This document shows, one piece after another, positions 42,373-51,169 of a stretch of DNA of 64,000 nucleotides (positions are counted from its first letter, which is position 1; each line of letters begins with the position of its first letter). Below the pieces are notes generated by a model. That model was not told the origin of the DNA. It was given only the letters and a program-made list of their open reading frames with translations, and did no database searches. Source of the DNA: Acidovorax sp. 106 (GTDB lineage Bacteria; Pseudomonadota; Gammaproteobacteria; Burkholderiales; Burkholderiaceae_C). Made by a program: the position numbers and the translations under genes. Location of the stretch: contig NZ_RCCC01000001.1 in the NCBI RefSeq assembly GCF_003663825.1, positions 3,170,501 to 3,234,500 on the forward strand. The letters run 5' to 3'.

Positions 42373-45038
42373 ACGTGGCGGTACCCCGGCGCATCAAACT
42401 TTTCGTGTGGGGCGGTGTCGCGTCGTTCGTGCTGGCCGTGGTGGCCGTGGCCGTCACCCTCATCCTGAACGCCAGGCAGGTGGCGCTGGCCGATAGTGCC
42501 AGCGGTGCCAATCGATTTGTGTCCAGCGCGGAGTCGGCGCTCAACCGCTCCTTGCTGGCGGTGGACGTGTTGTTGGCCAGCATGGACGAGATGCTGGAGC
42601 TGTCAGGCGCGCGCCCCGAGTGGCTGGACCCTGAGGTGGCCAGCCAACGCCTGCGCAGCTCTGCCCGCCAGAACCTGATGGTGCGCTATGTGGCGCTGCT
42701 GGACACGCAGGGGCGCGTGTTCGCTTCGTCCGATGCGGCCGGGGCCTCGCTATCGGTGTCACTGCCTGCGGGCTTTGCGGCATCGGTGTTTGAGCAACCG
42801 GTCTCGATGCTGATGGTCAGCGCACCGGCCGTGAGCTTTGTCAGCGCCGAGCGTGTGCTGTACCTGGCCCGGCAGATGCGGCTGGTCGATGGCACCCAGA
42901 TGTTGGCCGTGGCCGAAGTGCCGGTCACCGCGCTGGCGGGTGTGCTCACCCAGGGCATGGACATCGCAGGGCTGCAAGTGACGCTGGAACGCGCTGCGGG
43001 CCAGGCGCTGCTTACCATGCCCCGGCAAGAGGACGCGCTGGCCCGCTCCCTGGCGCCGCCACTGGCCGATCTGGATGTGCTGGGCCCGGCATGGCAAGCG
43101 CGTGCGCGCTTGAGTGGGGAGTTGGCCCTGGTGGTATATCGGCCTTTGATGTACCAGGACTTGCGCATAGCCGCGAGCGTGCCGCGTGACGATGCGTTGG
43201 CGGCATGGCGTTCTACCCGCGACGGCATCATGCTCACGACCTTGGGCTTTGTGGTGATGATGGTGCTGGTGGGCGCAGTGTCCATGCGCTACCTGGACCG
43301 CATGACGCAGGCGCGCCTGGCCATTGCCCACTCCAAGGCCACGCTGGACGAAGCCCTGGAGTCCATGGTCAGCGGCTTTGTCTTGCTCGACAGCCAGATG
43401 CGCCTGGTGCAGTGGAACCGGCGCTTTGAAGAGATATACCCGTGGCTCAAGGGCCAATTGGCAGCGCAGGTGCCCTTTCGGGACCTGCTGATGGAAAAGG
43501 CCCGCCACCACCTGGACAACGCCAGTGCCGATGAGCAATTGCGCTGGGTGGAGCACCGCGTGGCAGTGCAGCGCAACCCCCAGGGCCCGCACGAGCAGGG
43601 CCTGCCCGATGGGCGCGTGATCCAGGTCACCGAGCGCGCCACCCCCGATGCAGGCCTGGTGATCACGTACCACGACGTGACCGAGTTGCGCCGCGCGAGC
43701 GCCGAGATCGAAAACCTGGCCTTCTACGACCCACTCACTGGCTTGCCCAACCGCCGTTTGTTGATGGACCGCATCCAGCAGACGGTGGCCGCCAGCGCCC
43801 GCAGCGGCCTGCATGGCGCCTTGCTGTTTCTGGATCTGGACCATTTCAAAACCCTCAACGACACCTTGGGACACGAGGTGGGTGACGTGCTGCTGCGCCA
43901 AGTGGCCCAGCGCCTGAAGGCCTGTGTGCGCACCGAAGACACCGTGGCTCGGCTGGGGGGGGACGAGTTTGTGATCATGCTCAAGAACCTCGCCACCAGC
44001 AGCGAAGAGGCCGCGTCGCTGGCCCGCCGGGTGGGCGAGAAGATCTTGCGCCGTCTGAACATGCCCTACGCCTTGGGCGCACACACCTACCACAGCACCC
44101 CCAGCATTGGCGCCACCCTCATCGGGCCAGACATGCAGCCCCCCACCGACCTGCTCAAGCAGGCCGACATTGCCATGTACCAGGTGAAGTCGCAGGGGCG
44201 CAATTCGCTGTGCTTTTTCGACCCGCAGATGCAGATCGCTATCAACCAGCGGGTGCAACTGGAAAACGACTTGCAACTGGCCATCACAGGCAGCCAGTTT
44301 GAGCTGCATTACCAACCCCAGCAGCGCCTGGATGGGCGCATCGTGGGGGTGGAGGGGCTCATCCGCTGGCGCCATCCTGAGCGCGGTCTGGTGGCGCCAG
44401 GGCAGTTCATTGCCGTGGCTGAAGAGAGCGAGTTGATCGTGCCCATTGGCCATTGGGTGCTGCGCACCGCTTGCGAGCAACTCGCCGCCTGGAAGGGCGA
44501 TGCCCGCTACCAGCATGTGCAGGTGTCGGTCAACGTCAGTGCGCGGCAGTTTCGCCAGCGCGACTTTGTGGCCAGGGTGGTCGAGGTGCTGCGCGAGACC
44601 GGGGCCCATGCCCACCTGCTCAAGCTGGAGTTGACGGAATCGCTGGTGCTGGACGATGTGGACGACACCATTGCCAAGATGGTGCAGCTCAAGACCAAGG
44701 GCGTGCGGTTTTCGGTGGACGACTTTGGCACAGGTTATTCATCCCTGGCCTACCTCACGCGCCTGCCGCTGGACCAGCTCAAGATCGACCAGTCCTTTGT
44801 GCGCAACCTGGGCGCCAGGCAGACCGACGATGTGATCGTGCAGACCATCATTGGCATGGCGCGCAACCTGGAGCTGGATGTGATTGCCGAGGGGGTGGAA
44901 ACCGCTGAGCAGCGCAACACCCTGGCACGCTATGGCTGTCACTACTTCCAGGGCTATTTGCTGGGTCGCCCCATGCCCGTGCATGAGCTCGAAGCCCTGC
45001 TGGCGCGTGATCCGACTGCCGCAGGCCTGGAGGCCTGA
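42369..45038 (+). CDS. Membrane GGDEF-EAL c-di-GMP enzyme
   Basis: The 889-aa protein has a first membrane segment (about 13-35), a large periplasmic domain (about 40-290), a second segment (TTLGFVVMMVLVGAVSMRYL region), a PAS-like module (about 330-440), a GGDEF domain with RLGGDEFVIML, and an EAL domain where the motif reads EGLIRW. EAL catalytic motifs NVSARQF, ELTESLVL, DDFGTGYSSL and EGVETAEQ are all present. Both cyclase and phosphodiesterase activities are possible. Translational coupling to the binding protein upstream suggests ligand-controlled c-di-GMP turnover. Confidence 0.94.
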   Translation: MNVAVPRRIKLFVWGGVASFVLAVVAVAVTLILNARQVALADSASGANRFVSSAESALNRSLLAVDVLLASMDEMLELSGARPEWLDPEVASQRLRSSARQNLMVRYVALLDTQGRVFASSDAAGASLSVSLPAGFAASVFEQPVSMLMVSAPAVSFVSAERVLYLARQMRLVDGTQMLAVAEVPVTALAGVLTQGMDIAGLQVTLERAAGQALLTMPRQEDALARSLAPPLADLDVLGPAWQARARLSGELALVVYRPLMYQDLRIAASVPRDDALAAWRSTRDGIMLTTLGFVVMMVLVGAVSMRYLDRMTQARLAIAHSKATLDEALESMVSGFVLLDSQMRLVQWNRRFEEIYPWLKGQLAAQVPFRDLLMEKARHHLDNASADEQLRWVEHRVAVQRNPQGPHEQGLPDGRVIQVTERATPDAGLVITYHDVTELRRASAEIENLAFYDPLTGLPNRRLLMDRIQQTVAASARSGLHGALLFLDLDHFKTLNDTLGHEVGDVLLRQVAQRLKACVRTEDTVARLGGDEFVIMLKNLATSSEEAASLARRVGEKILRRLNMPYALGAHTYHSTPSIGATLIGPDMQPPTDLLKQADIAMYQVKSQGRNSLCFFDPQMQIAINQRVQLENDLQLAITGSQFELHYQPQQRLDGRIVGVEGLIRWRHPERGLVAPGQFIAVAEESELIVPIGHWVLRTACEQLAAWKGDARYQHVQVSVNVSARQFRQRDFVARVVEVLRETGAHAHLLKLELTESLVLDDVDDTIAKMVQLKTKGVRFSVDDFGTGYSSLAYLTRLPLDQLKIDQSFVRNLGARQTDDVIVQTIIGMARNLELDVIAEGVETAEQRNTLARYGCHYFQGYLLGRPMPVHELEALLARDPTAAGLEA

Positions 45039-45093
45039 ACGCCTCCAGCCGCGTCTGTTGACCCCTTTGACCCCCTTTGACGCCGATAGACCC

Positions 45094-45993
45094 TCAGCGC
45101 CTGGACGACACCACAATCCCGCCCACGATCAGCGCGAACGCCACGCCGTGGAACAGGTGGGGCGTCTCGCCCAGAAACGCGGCCGACAGCAGCGCGGCAA
45201 ACAGCGGCGTCAAGTTGATGAAGAAACCCGCCACGGCGGGCCCCGCCCGCTGCACGCCCACGCCCCAGCAGCGGTAGGCCAGCACGGCGGGCCCCACGGC
45301 AATAAAGGCCAGCGCCGCCGCCAGGGGCCAGCTCCAGTCAATGTGTGTGCGGCCCAGGCCCCATTCCACGCCCGCAAACGCGCCCGACCAGCCCAGGCCG
45401 AACACCATCTGCGCCATCAAAAACGCCGCCCAGTCGCCGCGCAGGCTGGCGGGCTCGCTGGTGCGCACCAGCAGCCAGCTGTAAAACGACCAAGACCCCG
45501 TGGCCAGCAGCATGAAGAGGTCACCCGGCACCAGGCGCAGCGCCAGCAACTGGCCCCACTCGCCCCGGCTCAAGACGATGAGCACCCCAGCGATGGACAG
45601 CACCGCACCGGCCAGCTGCTGGCGCGTGACCTTGGCGCCAAAAAACAGCGTGCCCACCGCCAGCATCCACACCGGCATGCTGGAGCCCACCAGCGTCACA
45701 TTGATGGGCGTGGAGGTTTGCAACGCCATGTACTGCAGCGCGTTGTACAACCCGATGCCCAGCAGCCCCAGCGCGGCATAACGCCGCCAGTGCGGCCACA
45801 GCGGGCTGTCCTTGCGCAGCACCGCGTGCGCCAGGGGCAGCAAGATGGCGAAAGCCAGCAGCCAGCGAATGAAGTTCAGGGCGATGGGTGCAATCATGGT
45901 GTGCACCAGCCGGCCTACTACGGCGTTGCCGGCCCACAGCAGCGGCGCCGTCACCAGCAGCGCCGCGGTGCCGGGCGTGAGTCTTTGGGTCAT
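45094..45993 (-). CDS. EamA-family transporter
   Basis: This 299-aa ten-helix transporter starts MTQRLTPGTAALLVTAPLLW. The first EamA repeat contains LLWAGNAVVGRLVH, and the second ends LLSAAFLGETPHLFHGVAFA. Substrate unknown. The ATG at 45993 gives a short hydrophilic N-terminus; further upstream in-frame ATGs have no family support. It is convergent with the GGDEF-EAL gene and divergent from the quinone oxidoreductase. Confidence 0.88.
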   Translation of the reverse strand: MTQRLTPGTAALLVTAPLLWAGNAVVGRLVHTMIAPIALNFIRWLLAFAILLPLAHAVLRKDSPLWPHWRRYAALGLLGIGLYNALQYMALQTSTPINVTLVGSSMPVWMLAVGTLFFGAKVTRQQLAGAVLSIAGVLIVLSRGEWGQLLALRLVPGDLFMLLATGSWSFYSWLLVRTSEPASLRGDWAAFLMAQMVFGLGWSGAFAGVEWGLGRTHIDWSWPLAAALAFIAVGPAVLAYRCWGVGVQRAGPAVAGFFINLTPLFAALLSAAFLGETPHLFHGVAFALIVGGIVVSSRR

Positions 45994-46176
45994 GCCCAGA
46001 AATGTAACGGCCCTGGCGTACGCGCTGCAGGGAAGGGGTACTGTCCGCTGCCCACCATCCCGCCTTGGCTCCACAGAAGTCTTACCAGGCAAGTCCGGCG
46101 GATTCATGGCAGGATGGCGGCCGTTTGTCCTGCACGCGCCATGGGCGCGTTCCATCTTTCACAGGAGCCTGTTGCC

Positions 46177-47160
46177 ATGAGCCTTGCCGTCCAGATCCGC
46201 CAGCACGGCGGTCCCGAAGAACTCCAGATTGTTGATGTGCCGGTGGGCGAGCCCGGACCCGGCGAGATCCGTATTCGCCACCGCGCCGTGGGCTTGAATT
46301 TCATCGACGTGTACCACCGCACAGGCATGTACCCCTTGGGCATGCCCGCCACCATTGGCATGGAGGGCGCTGGGGTGGTCGAGGCCGTGGGCGAAGGCGT
46401 CACGCACTTGCAACCCGGCGACCGCGCAGCGTATGCCAGCGCGCCCCCCGGCAGTTACTGCGAGGCGCGCGTCATGCCCGCCAAGACGGTGTGCAAGCTG
46501 CCCGATGCCATCGACTTTGAGACCGGCGCTGCCATGATGCTCAAGGGCCTGACGGCGCAGTACCTGCTCAAGAAAACACTGCCGGTGGAAGGCCTGCAGC
46601 CTGGTGACTTTGTGCTGTTCCATGCCGCTGCGGGCGGGGTGGGGCTCATCGCCTGCCAGTGGGCCAAGGCCCTGGGCCTGCAGCTGATCGGCACGGCTGG
46701 GTCAGACGCCAAATGCCAGCTGGCATTGGCCAACGGCGCCGCCCATGCCATCAACTACAGCACTGAAGATTTTGGCGCCCGCGTGAAGGACATCACCGGG
46801 GGCAAGGGCGTCAAGGTGGTGTACGACTCGGTCGGCAAAGACACCTGGGACAAATCCCTCGATTGCCTGCGCCCCTTTGGCCTGATGGCCAGCTTTGGCA
46901 ACGCATCCGGCCCCGCGCCTGCTTTTGCCCCCGGCATGCTGGGCCCCAAGGGCTCGCTGTACGTCACGCGCCAAACGCTGTTCACCCACATCGCCACGCG
47001 CGAAGCCACGCAGGCCATGGCCGACGATCTGTTTGCGGTGGTCGCCAGCGGCCAGGTCAAGATCCACATCGACCAGCGCTACCCACTGGCCGACGTGCAG
47101 CAAGCCCACCGCGACCTGGAAGCGCGCAAGACCACCGGCTGCACCATCCTCACGCTGTGA
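46177..47160 (+). CDS. qor: NADPH:quinone oxidoreductase
   Basis: This 327-aa zinc-free medium-chain dehydrogenase matches quinone oxidoreductase 1: GLNFIDVYHRTGMYPL, GMEGAGVVEAVGEGV, the Rossmann motif AAAGGVGLIACQWAKALG, and the ending LEARKTTGCTILTL, which is typical of Qor. The ATG at 46177 follows AGGAG by seven bases or so. It is overlapped by one base by the Nudix start, so the pair is likely one operon. Confidence 0.95.
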   Translation: MSLAVQIRQHGGPEELQIVDVPVGEPGPGEIRIRHRAVGLNFIDVYHRTGMYPLGMPATIGMEGAGVVEAVGEGVTHLQPGDRAAYASAPPGSYCEARVMPAKTVCKLPDAIDFETGAAMMLKGLTAQYLLKKTLPVEGLQPGDFVLFHAAAGGVGLIACQWAKALGLQLIGTAGSDAKCQLALANGAAHAINYSTEDFGARVKDITGGKGVKVVYDSVGKDTWDKSLDCLRPFGLMASFGNASGPAPAFAPGMLGPKGSLYVTRQTLFTHIATREATQAMADDLFAVVASGQVKIHIDQRYPLADVQQAHRDLEARKTTGCTILTL

Positions 47161-48026
47161 TGGTGCGTGTGCCTGTGTTGAATGCGTTGAAACCCAGACT
47201 CGTGCCACCCCATGCGGCCCTGGCCCAGTGGCTGGCCACCGCCCGTGAGGCGGCGCGCCAGCCTGCAGCCCAGCCCCGCATGCCTTTGGTGGCAGCGGGG
47301 CAGGTGGTGGGTTCGGTGGCGAAGGGTTTTTTGAATGAAATTGGCCTGCAGCGCCTGATGGATAAGCGCTACCAGCTATCAATTGAGGAGCGAAGTGCAG
47401 GGGCCGTATGGCACTTGCAGGTGGCGCCCGATGAGATCAGCTTGGCGCTCAATGCGGTGGCTGCCGTCCTGCATGCCGCAGGCCGCTGCGGTCCGTGGCG
47501 CAATGAGCAACTGGCCGTGACCAACCCTCGGGGCGAGGTGGTCGGCACGGTGGAGCGGGGCGCCGTGCGCGTGCTGGGCATCACCACGCGCGCCGTGCAC
47601 CTGGTGGGCCTGGCGCCCGATGGCCGCATGTGGGTGCAAAAGCGCTCGCTCACCAAGCCCAACAACCCCGGCATGTGGGACACGCTGATGGGCGGCATGG
47701 TGTCTGCCGCCGATTCTCTACCCCAGGCCTTGGCCCGCGAAACCTGGGAAGAGGCGGGGCTGGAGGTCGCCCAGCTGGAGACCGTCACCCACGGTGGCCA
47801 TATCGACTTCAGCCGCCCCAGCCGCGAAGGCGGTGGCGTGGGCTTCATGGTCGAGCGCATCGACTGGTTCCACGCCCAGGTGCCGCACGCGCTGGAGCCC
47901 AACAACCAGGACGGAGAGGTGGAGCGGTTTGAGCTGCTGGCCCCAGCACAGGTGCATGAGCGCATGGCGCAGGGTGCCTTTACCTCAGAGGCCGCGCTGG
48001 TGCTGGCTGGCTTTTACGGCTGGTAG
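47160..48026 (+). CDS. DUF4743-Nudix hydrolase (Tnr3-like)
   Basis: This 288-aa protein has an N-terminal DUF4743 domain (residues 1-125) and a Nudix domain with box GGMVSAADSLPQALARETWE then EAGL, in which the usual first Glu is Asp. The layout resembles the Nudix part of yeast Tnr3 and plant Nudix20/24 proteins, some of which remove damaged thiamine diphosphates; the same role here is inference. Start overlaps the qor stop as TGATG. Residues about 67-77 (DKRYQLSIEER) are encoded by a dispersed palindromic repeat. Confidence 0.88.
   Translation: MVRVPVLNALKPRLVPPHAALAQWLATAREAARQPAAQPRMPLVAAGQVVGSVAKGFLNEIGLQRLMDKRYQLSIEERSAGAVWHLQVAPDEISLALNAVAAVLHAAGRCGPWRNEQLAVTNPRGEVVGTVERGAVRVLGITTRAVHLVGLAPDGRMWVQKRSLTKPNNPGMWDTLMGGMVSAADSLPQALARETWEEAGLEVAQLETVTHGGHIDFSRPSREGGGVGFMVERIDWFHAQVPHALEPNNQDGEVERFELLAPAQVHERMAQGAFTSEAALVLAGFYGW
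47361..47391. repeat. AGCGCT palindromic repeat, copy h, inside the Nudix gene
   Basis: GATAAGCGCTACCAGCTATC followed by AATTGAGGAG. It matches the right arm and tail of copy a (AAGCGCAGGCAGCTATCAAA). In-frame in the Nudix coding sequence. Confidence 0.7.
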
Positions 48027-48055
48027 CGGCCCTCCTTCTGGATCATCCACAGGTT

Positions 48056-48973
48056 CTAAGCTCGCGGGCTGGGCGGTGAACTGGCCTGTTGCGCCGCCAC
48101 ATCCCGCACCAAATCCCATGCCGCCTGCGCCACTGGCGACAGTGCGCGGTTGCGCCGGTGCACCAGCATGATCTCGCGGTTGATGCGGGGCAGCAGGGGA
48201 CGCACGGCCAGTTGCGGCAACCCTTCGGGCGGTATGGCCAGTGTGGGAATGACGGAGATGCCCAGCCCCGCATCGAGCATGCGAAAGATGGTGGTGGGGT
48301 GGCCCACCTCTTGCGCCACCGTGCATTGCACGCTGTGCTCGGCCAGGGCGCGGTCGATCAGGCGGCGGCTGCCCGATTCGTGGTCCAGCAGCACCAGGGC
48401 CTCGCCCTGTAGGTCAGCCCAGCGCACTTGGCGCTTGCGGGCCAGCCGGTGGCCGGGTGGGCAGGCCAGGCAAAAGGGCTCGGTCAGGATGGTCTCGCAG
48501 GCCAGGGCCTCGCGTTCGCCGGGGTCAATCACCACGCCGAAATCGACTTCGCCCGAGAGCACGCTGGCCAGCACGGCGGTTTGAATGCGGTCCAGCAGCA
48601 CCAGCTCCAGCCCTGGCAGGGCGCTGTGGGCCTGGGCAATGCAATCGGGCATCAGGTTGGCCGACAGCGTGGGGCTGCTGGCCACGCGCACGCGGCCACG
48701 CCGCTCAGTCGCCAGCTCGCGCACATCCAGCAGGGTGGTTTCCAGCTCCTCCAGCACGCGGGGCAAGCGTGCCGCCAGGCGCTGGCCTGCGTCGGTCAGT
48801 GTCACCTCCCGCGTGGTGCGGTTGAGCAGCTTCAGGCCCATCTGGGCCTCCAACTCGGTGATGCAGCGGCTCACGGCCGGTTGGGTCAGCCCCACGGCAT
48901 CGCCGGTGCGGCTGAAGTTGCGGGTACCAGCGACCGACTGGAACACGTGCAATTGGCGCAGGGTGATGTTCAT
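48056..48973 (-). CDS. LysR-family transcriptional regulator
   Basis: This 305-aa regulator has an N-terminal winged helix (MNITLRQLHVFQSVAGTRNF, SRTGDAVGLTQPAVSRCITE) and a LysR substrate-binding domain (about 90-295). It diverges from the BASS transporter gene across 125 bp containing a palindrome, and probably regulates it. The effector is unknown. Confidence 0.93.
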   Translation of the reverse strand: MNITLRQLHVFQSVAGTRNFSRTGDAVGLTQPAVSRCITELEAQMGLKLLNRTTREVTLTDAGQRLAARLPRVLEELETTLLDVRELATERRGRVRVASSPTLSANLMPDCIAQAHSALPGLELVLLDRIQTAVLASVLSGEVDFGVVIDPGEREALACETILTEPFCLACPPGHRLARKRQVRWADLQGEALVLLDHESGSRRLIDRALAEHSVQCTVAQEVGHPTTIFRMLDAGLGISVIPTLAIPPEGLPQLAVRPLLPRINREIMLVHRRNRALSPVAQAAWDLVRDVAAQQASSPPSPRA

Positions 48974-49098
48974 GCGCTCAAATCATAAATCCATCAGAGA
49001 AATCCATTTCTCTTTGGAATAGTGCTGGAGTCCAATGCAACTCCTTGGCCCTGGTTTGCCAGTGCTCCCTGTTCATGACTTTGCGTGTGTTTTGACCC
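48974..49098. promoter_or_regulatory. LysR/BASS divergent control region
   Basis: Contains the perfect palindrome GAGAAATCCATTTCTC (48997-49012, 7-bp arms), AT-rich compared with its surroundings, in the place where a LysR-type operator is expected. A second, weaker element TGGAGTCCA lies at 49026-49034. Confidence 0.6.
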
Positions 49099-50097
49099 AT
49101 GGCCCGTTCCCGCTTTCTTCCTGACAATTTCACACTCGCCTTGCTGGGCACCGTGGCGGTGGCCAGCGTGCTGCCTGCATCGGGCGTTGCTGCCCAGGCG
49201 CTGGAGGGGCTGACGGTGGCCGCTGTGGCGCTGCTGTTCTTCCTGCACGGGGCCAAGCTCTCGCGCGATGCCATCGTGGCGGGGCTGTCGCACTGGCGGC
49301 TGCACCTCGTGGTGGTAGGCGCCACGTTTGTGCTGTTCCCGCTGCTGGGCTGGGCGCTGCGCCCTGTGCTGCAGGGCCTGGTCACTCCGGGGCTTTACAC
49401 CGGCATCCTGTACCTGTGCGTGTTGCCTGCCACGGTGCAATCGGCCATTGCCTTCACCGCCATGGCGCGCGGCAACATGCCTGCGGCCATTTGCAGTGCA
49501 TCGGCCTCCACGCTGCTGGGCATTGTGATCACCCCGGTGCTGGTGGGCCTGCTGTTGCCCGAGGCACAGCACACGGCAGGCTCTGCACAGCCCGGTGCAC
49601 TGGCCAACATCGGCCGCATCATGCTGCAGCTGTTGGTGCCTTTTGTGGCGGGCCACTTGCTGCGCCCCTGGATCGGTGGCTTCGTCAAGCGCCGGGCCGC
49701 CGTGCTCAAGTTTGTGGACCAGGGCTCTATCTTGCTGGTGGTGTACACGGCGTTCAGCGCGGCGGTGGTGGAAGGGCTGTGGCAGCAACTGCCGTTGCCA
49801 GCCCTGTTGGGCCTGTTGGTGGTGTGCGCCGTGTTGCTAGCCCTGGCCTTGGCCACCACCACCTGGGCCTCGCGGCGCATGGGGTTCTCCAAAGAGGACG
49901 AAATCACCATCGTGTTCTGTGGCTCCAAAAAGAGCCTGGCCAGCGGCGTGCCCATGGCCAAGGTGCTGTTTGCATCGCATGCGGTGGGCGCCATCGTGCT
50001 GCCGCTCATGGTGTTCCACCAGATGCAGCTGATGGTGTGCGCGGTGCTGGCGCAGCGCTATGCGCGGCGCGACGGACAGGCACCTGCAGGCGAATGA
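49099..50097 (+). CDS. Bile acid:sodium symporter family (SLC10A7/YfeH-like) transporter
   Basis: This 332-aa polytopic protein has about ten membrane segments. VALLFFLHGAKLSRDAIVAG, LCVLPATVQSAIAFTAMARG and VFCGSKKSLASGVPMAKVLF are typical of the YfeH/SLC10A7 branch of the BASS family. The substrate is unknown. It is divergent from the LysR gene, and followed by a shikimate dehydrogenase relative about 100 bp downstream. Confidence 0.9.
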   Translation: MARSRFLPDNFTLALLGTVAVASVLPASGVAAQALEGLTVAAVALLFFLHGAKLSRDAIVAGLSHWRLHLVVVGATFVLFPLLGWALRPVLQGLVTPGLYTGILYLCVLPATVQSAIAFTAMARGNMPAAICSASASTLLGIVITPVLVGLLLPEAQHTAGSAQPGALANIGRIMLQLLVPFVAGHLLRPWIGGFVKRRAAVLKFVDQGSILLVVYTAFSAAVVEGLWQQLPLPALLGLLVVCAVLLALALATTTWASRRMGFSKEDEITIVFCGSKKSLASGVPMAKVLFASHAVGAIVLPLMVFHQMQLMVCAVLAQRYARRDGQAPAGE

Positions 50098-50200
50098 GAT
50101 GCAGGGCAGGGCGGTGGCCATTTGGGATTAAAGTTGTTGGCTTCCGATGACACCCGCCTGGCCTGCAAAGCCCGGGCCTGCTTTTTTGAGCGAGACCTCT

Positions 50201-51121
50201 ATGGCCAAGATTTCTGGCGGCACCGACATCTATCTGATCCCGGGGGACCCCATCACCAACGTGCGGGCACCGCGCATGTTCAACAAGGTGTTTGAGCGCT
50301 GCGGCCTGGACGCGGTGATGTTGCCGGTGCAGGTGCGTGAACGGGACTTTGCCGTGTGGCTCAAGGCGACGTTTTTGGCGCGCAACGTGAAGGGTGTGAT
50401 CATTGCGCCGCCCCACAAGCCGCAGGTGGTGCATTTGCTGGACAGCTGCGGGCTGGTGGCGCGGGTGGCGCGCTCGGTCAACATCGTGCGACGCACCAGC
50501 GAAGGCCAGCTCGAAGGTGATTTGTTTGACGGCGAAGGTATTTTGGGTGCCCTCGATTGGTTCAACATTCCCTACAGGGGCAAGCGTGTGCTGATTTTGG
50601 GTGCAGGGGTGAGTGCTGCGGCCATTGGGGTGTCTCTGGCGCAAGGCGGCACCACCCAGGGCGCCGAGTTCATCGCCTTCTACGACCCTGTGCCCGGTAA
50701 AGCGATTGGGCTGGCCACGGAGCTGGATGGATTTTTTGACGCCAATGTGGTCGCGGTGGACAGCAGTGACCCCGCAGGCTACGACTTGGTGGTTAACGCA
50801 TCGGCTGTGGGGCTGGGCAAGGACGACCCGCTGCCCTGCGATGTGGGCCGTATGGAGCCGCATGCCGCGCTGTTTGACATCTTGCTGCGCAACCAGCCCA
50901 CCCCGCTGGTGCGCGCCGCCCGCTCGCGTGGGCTGCATGCGCAGCCGGGGTTTGAGATGCTCATCCAGCAGATGCCGTTTTACCTGGACTACTTTGGCCT
51001 GCCAGAGGCTGCGCAGATGGTGCGCGAGGACGCGAACTTTGTGCGTGAACTGATCTACCCACCTGCGCTGGCGGCCGAGATCACCCAGCCCCTGCGCTAC
51101 CCCTGCACCAGCGTGGCCTGA
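50201..51121 (+). CDS. Shikimate/quinate dehydrogenase-like protein
   Basis: This 306-aa protein starts MAKISGGTDIYLIPGDPITN. The AroE fold is visible: IAPPHKPQVVHLLD with the catalytic Lys, the Rossmann loop LILGAGVSAAAI, VVNASAVGLGKDDPLP, and PGFEMLIQQMPFYLDYF near the C-terminus. It is a paralogue type, probably not the main biosynthetic AroE. A role in quinate or shikimate use with the neighbouring transporter is speculative. An ATG at 50201 gives the best N-terminus. Confidence 0.88.
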   Translation: MAKISGGTDIYLIPGDPITNVRAPRMFNKVFERCGLDAVMLPVQVRERDFAVWLKATFLARNVKGVIIAPPHKPQVVHLLDSCGLVARVARSVNIVRRTSEGQLEGDLFDGEGILGALDWFNIPYRGKRVLILGAGVSAAAIGVSLAQGGTTQGAEFIAFYDPVPGKAIGLATELDGFFDANVVAVDSSDPAGYDLVVNASAVGLGKDDPLPCDVGRMEPHAALFDILLRNQPTPLVRAARSRGLHAQPGFEMLIQQMPFYLDYFGLPEAAQMVREDANFVRELIYPPALAAEITQPLRYPCTSVA

Positions 51122-51169
51122 CCGAATGCCCGCTGACTGCTACCCGATGCAGTCGACGTTGTCGCAACG

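Noticed and set aside
42759-44615. Long open frame opposite the GGDEF-EAL gene
   Set aside because: Antisense shadow of a clearly identified gene; no domain, no ribosome-binding site.
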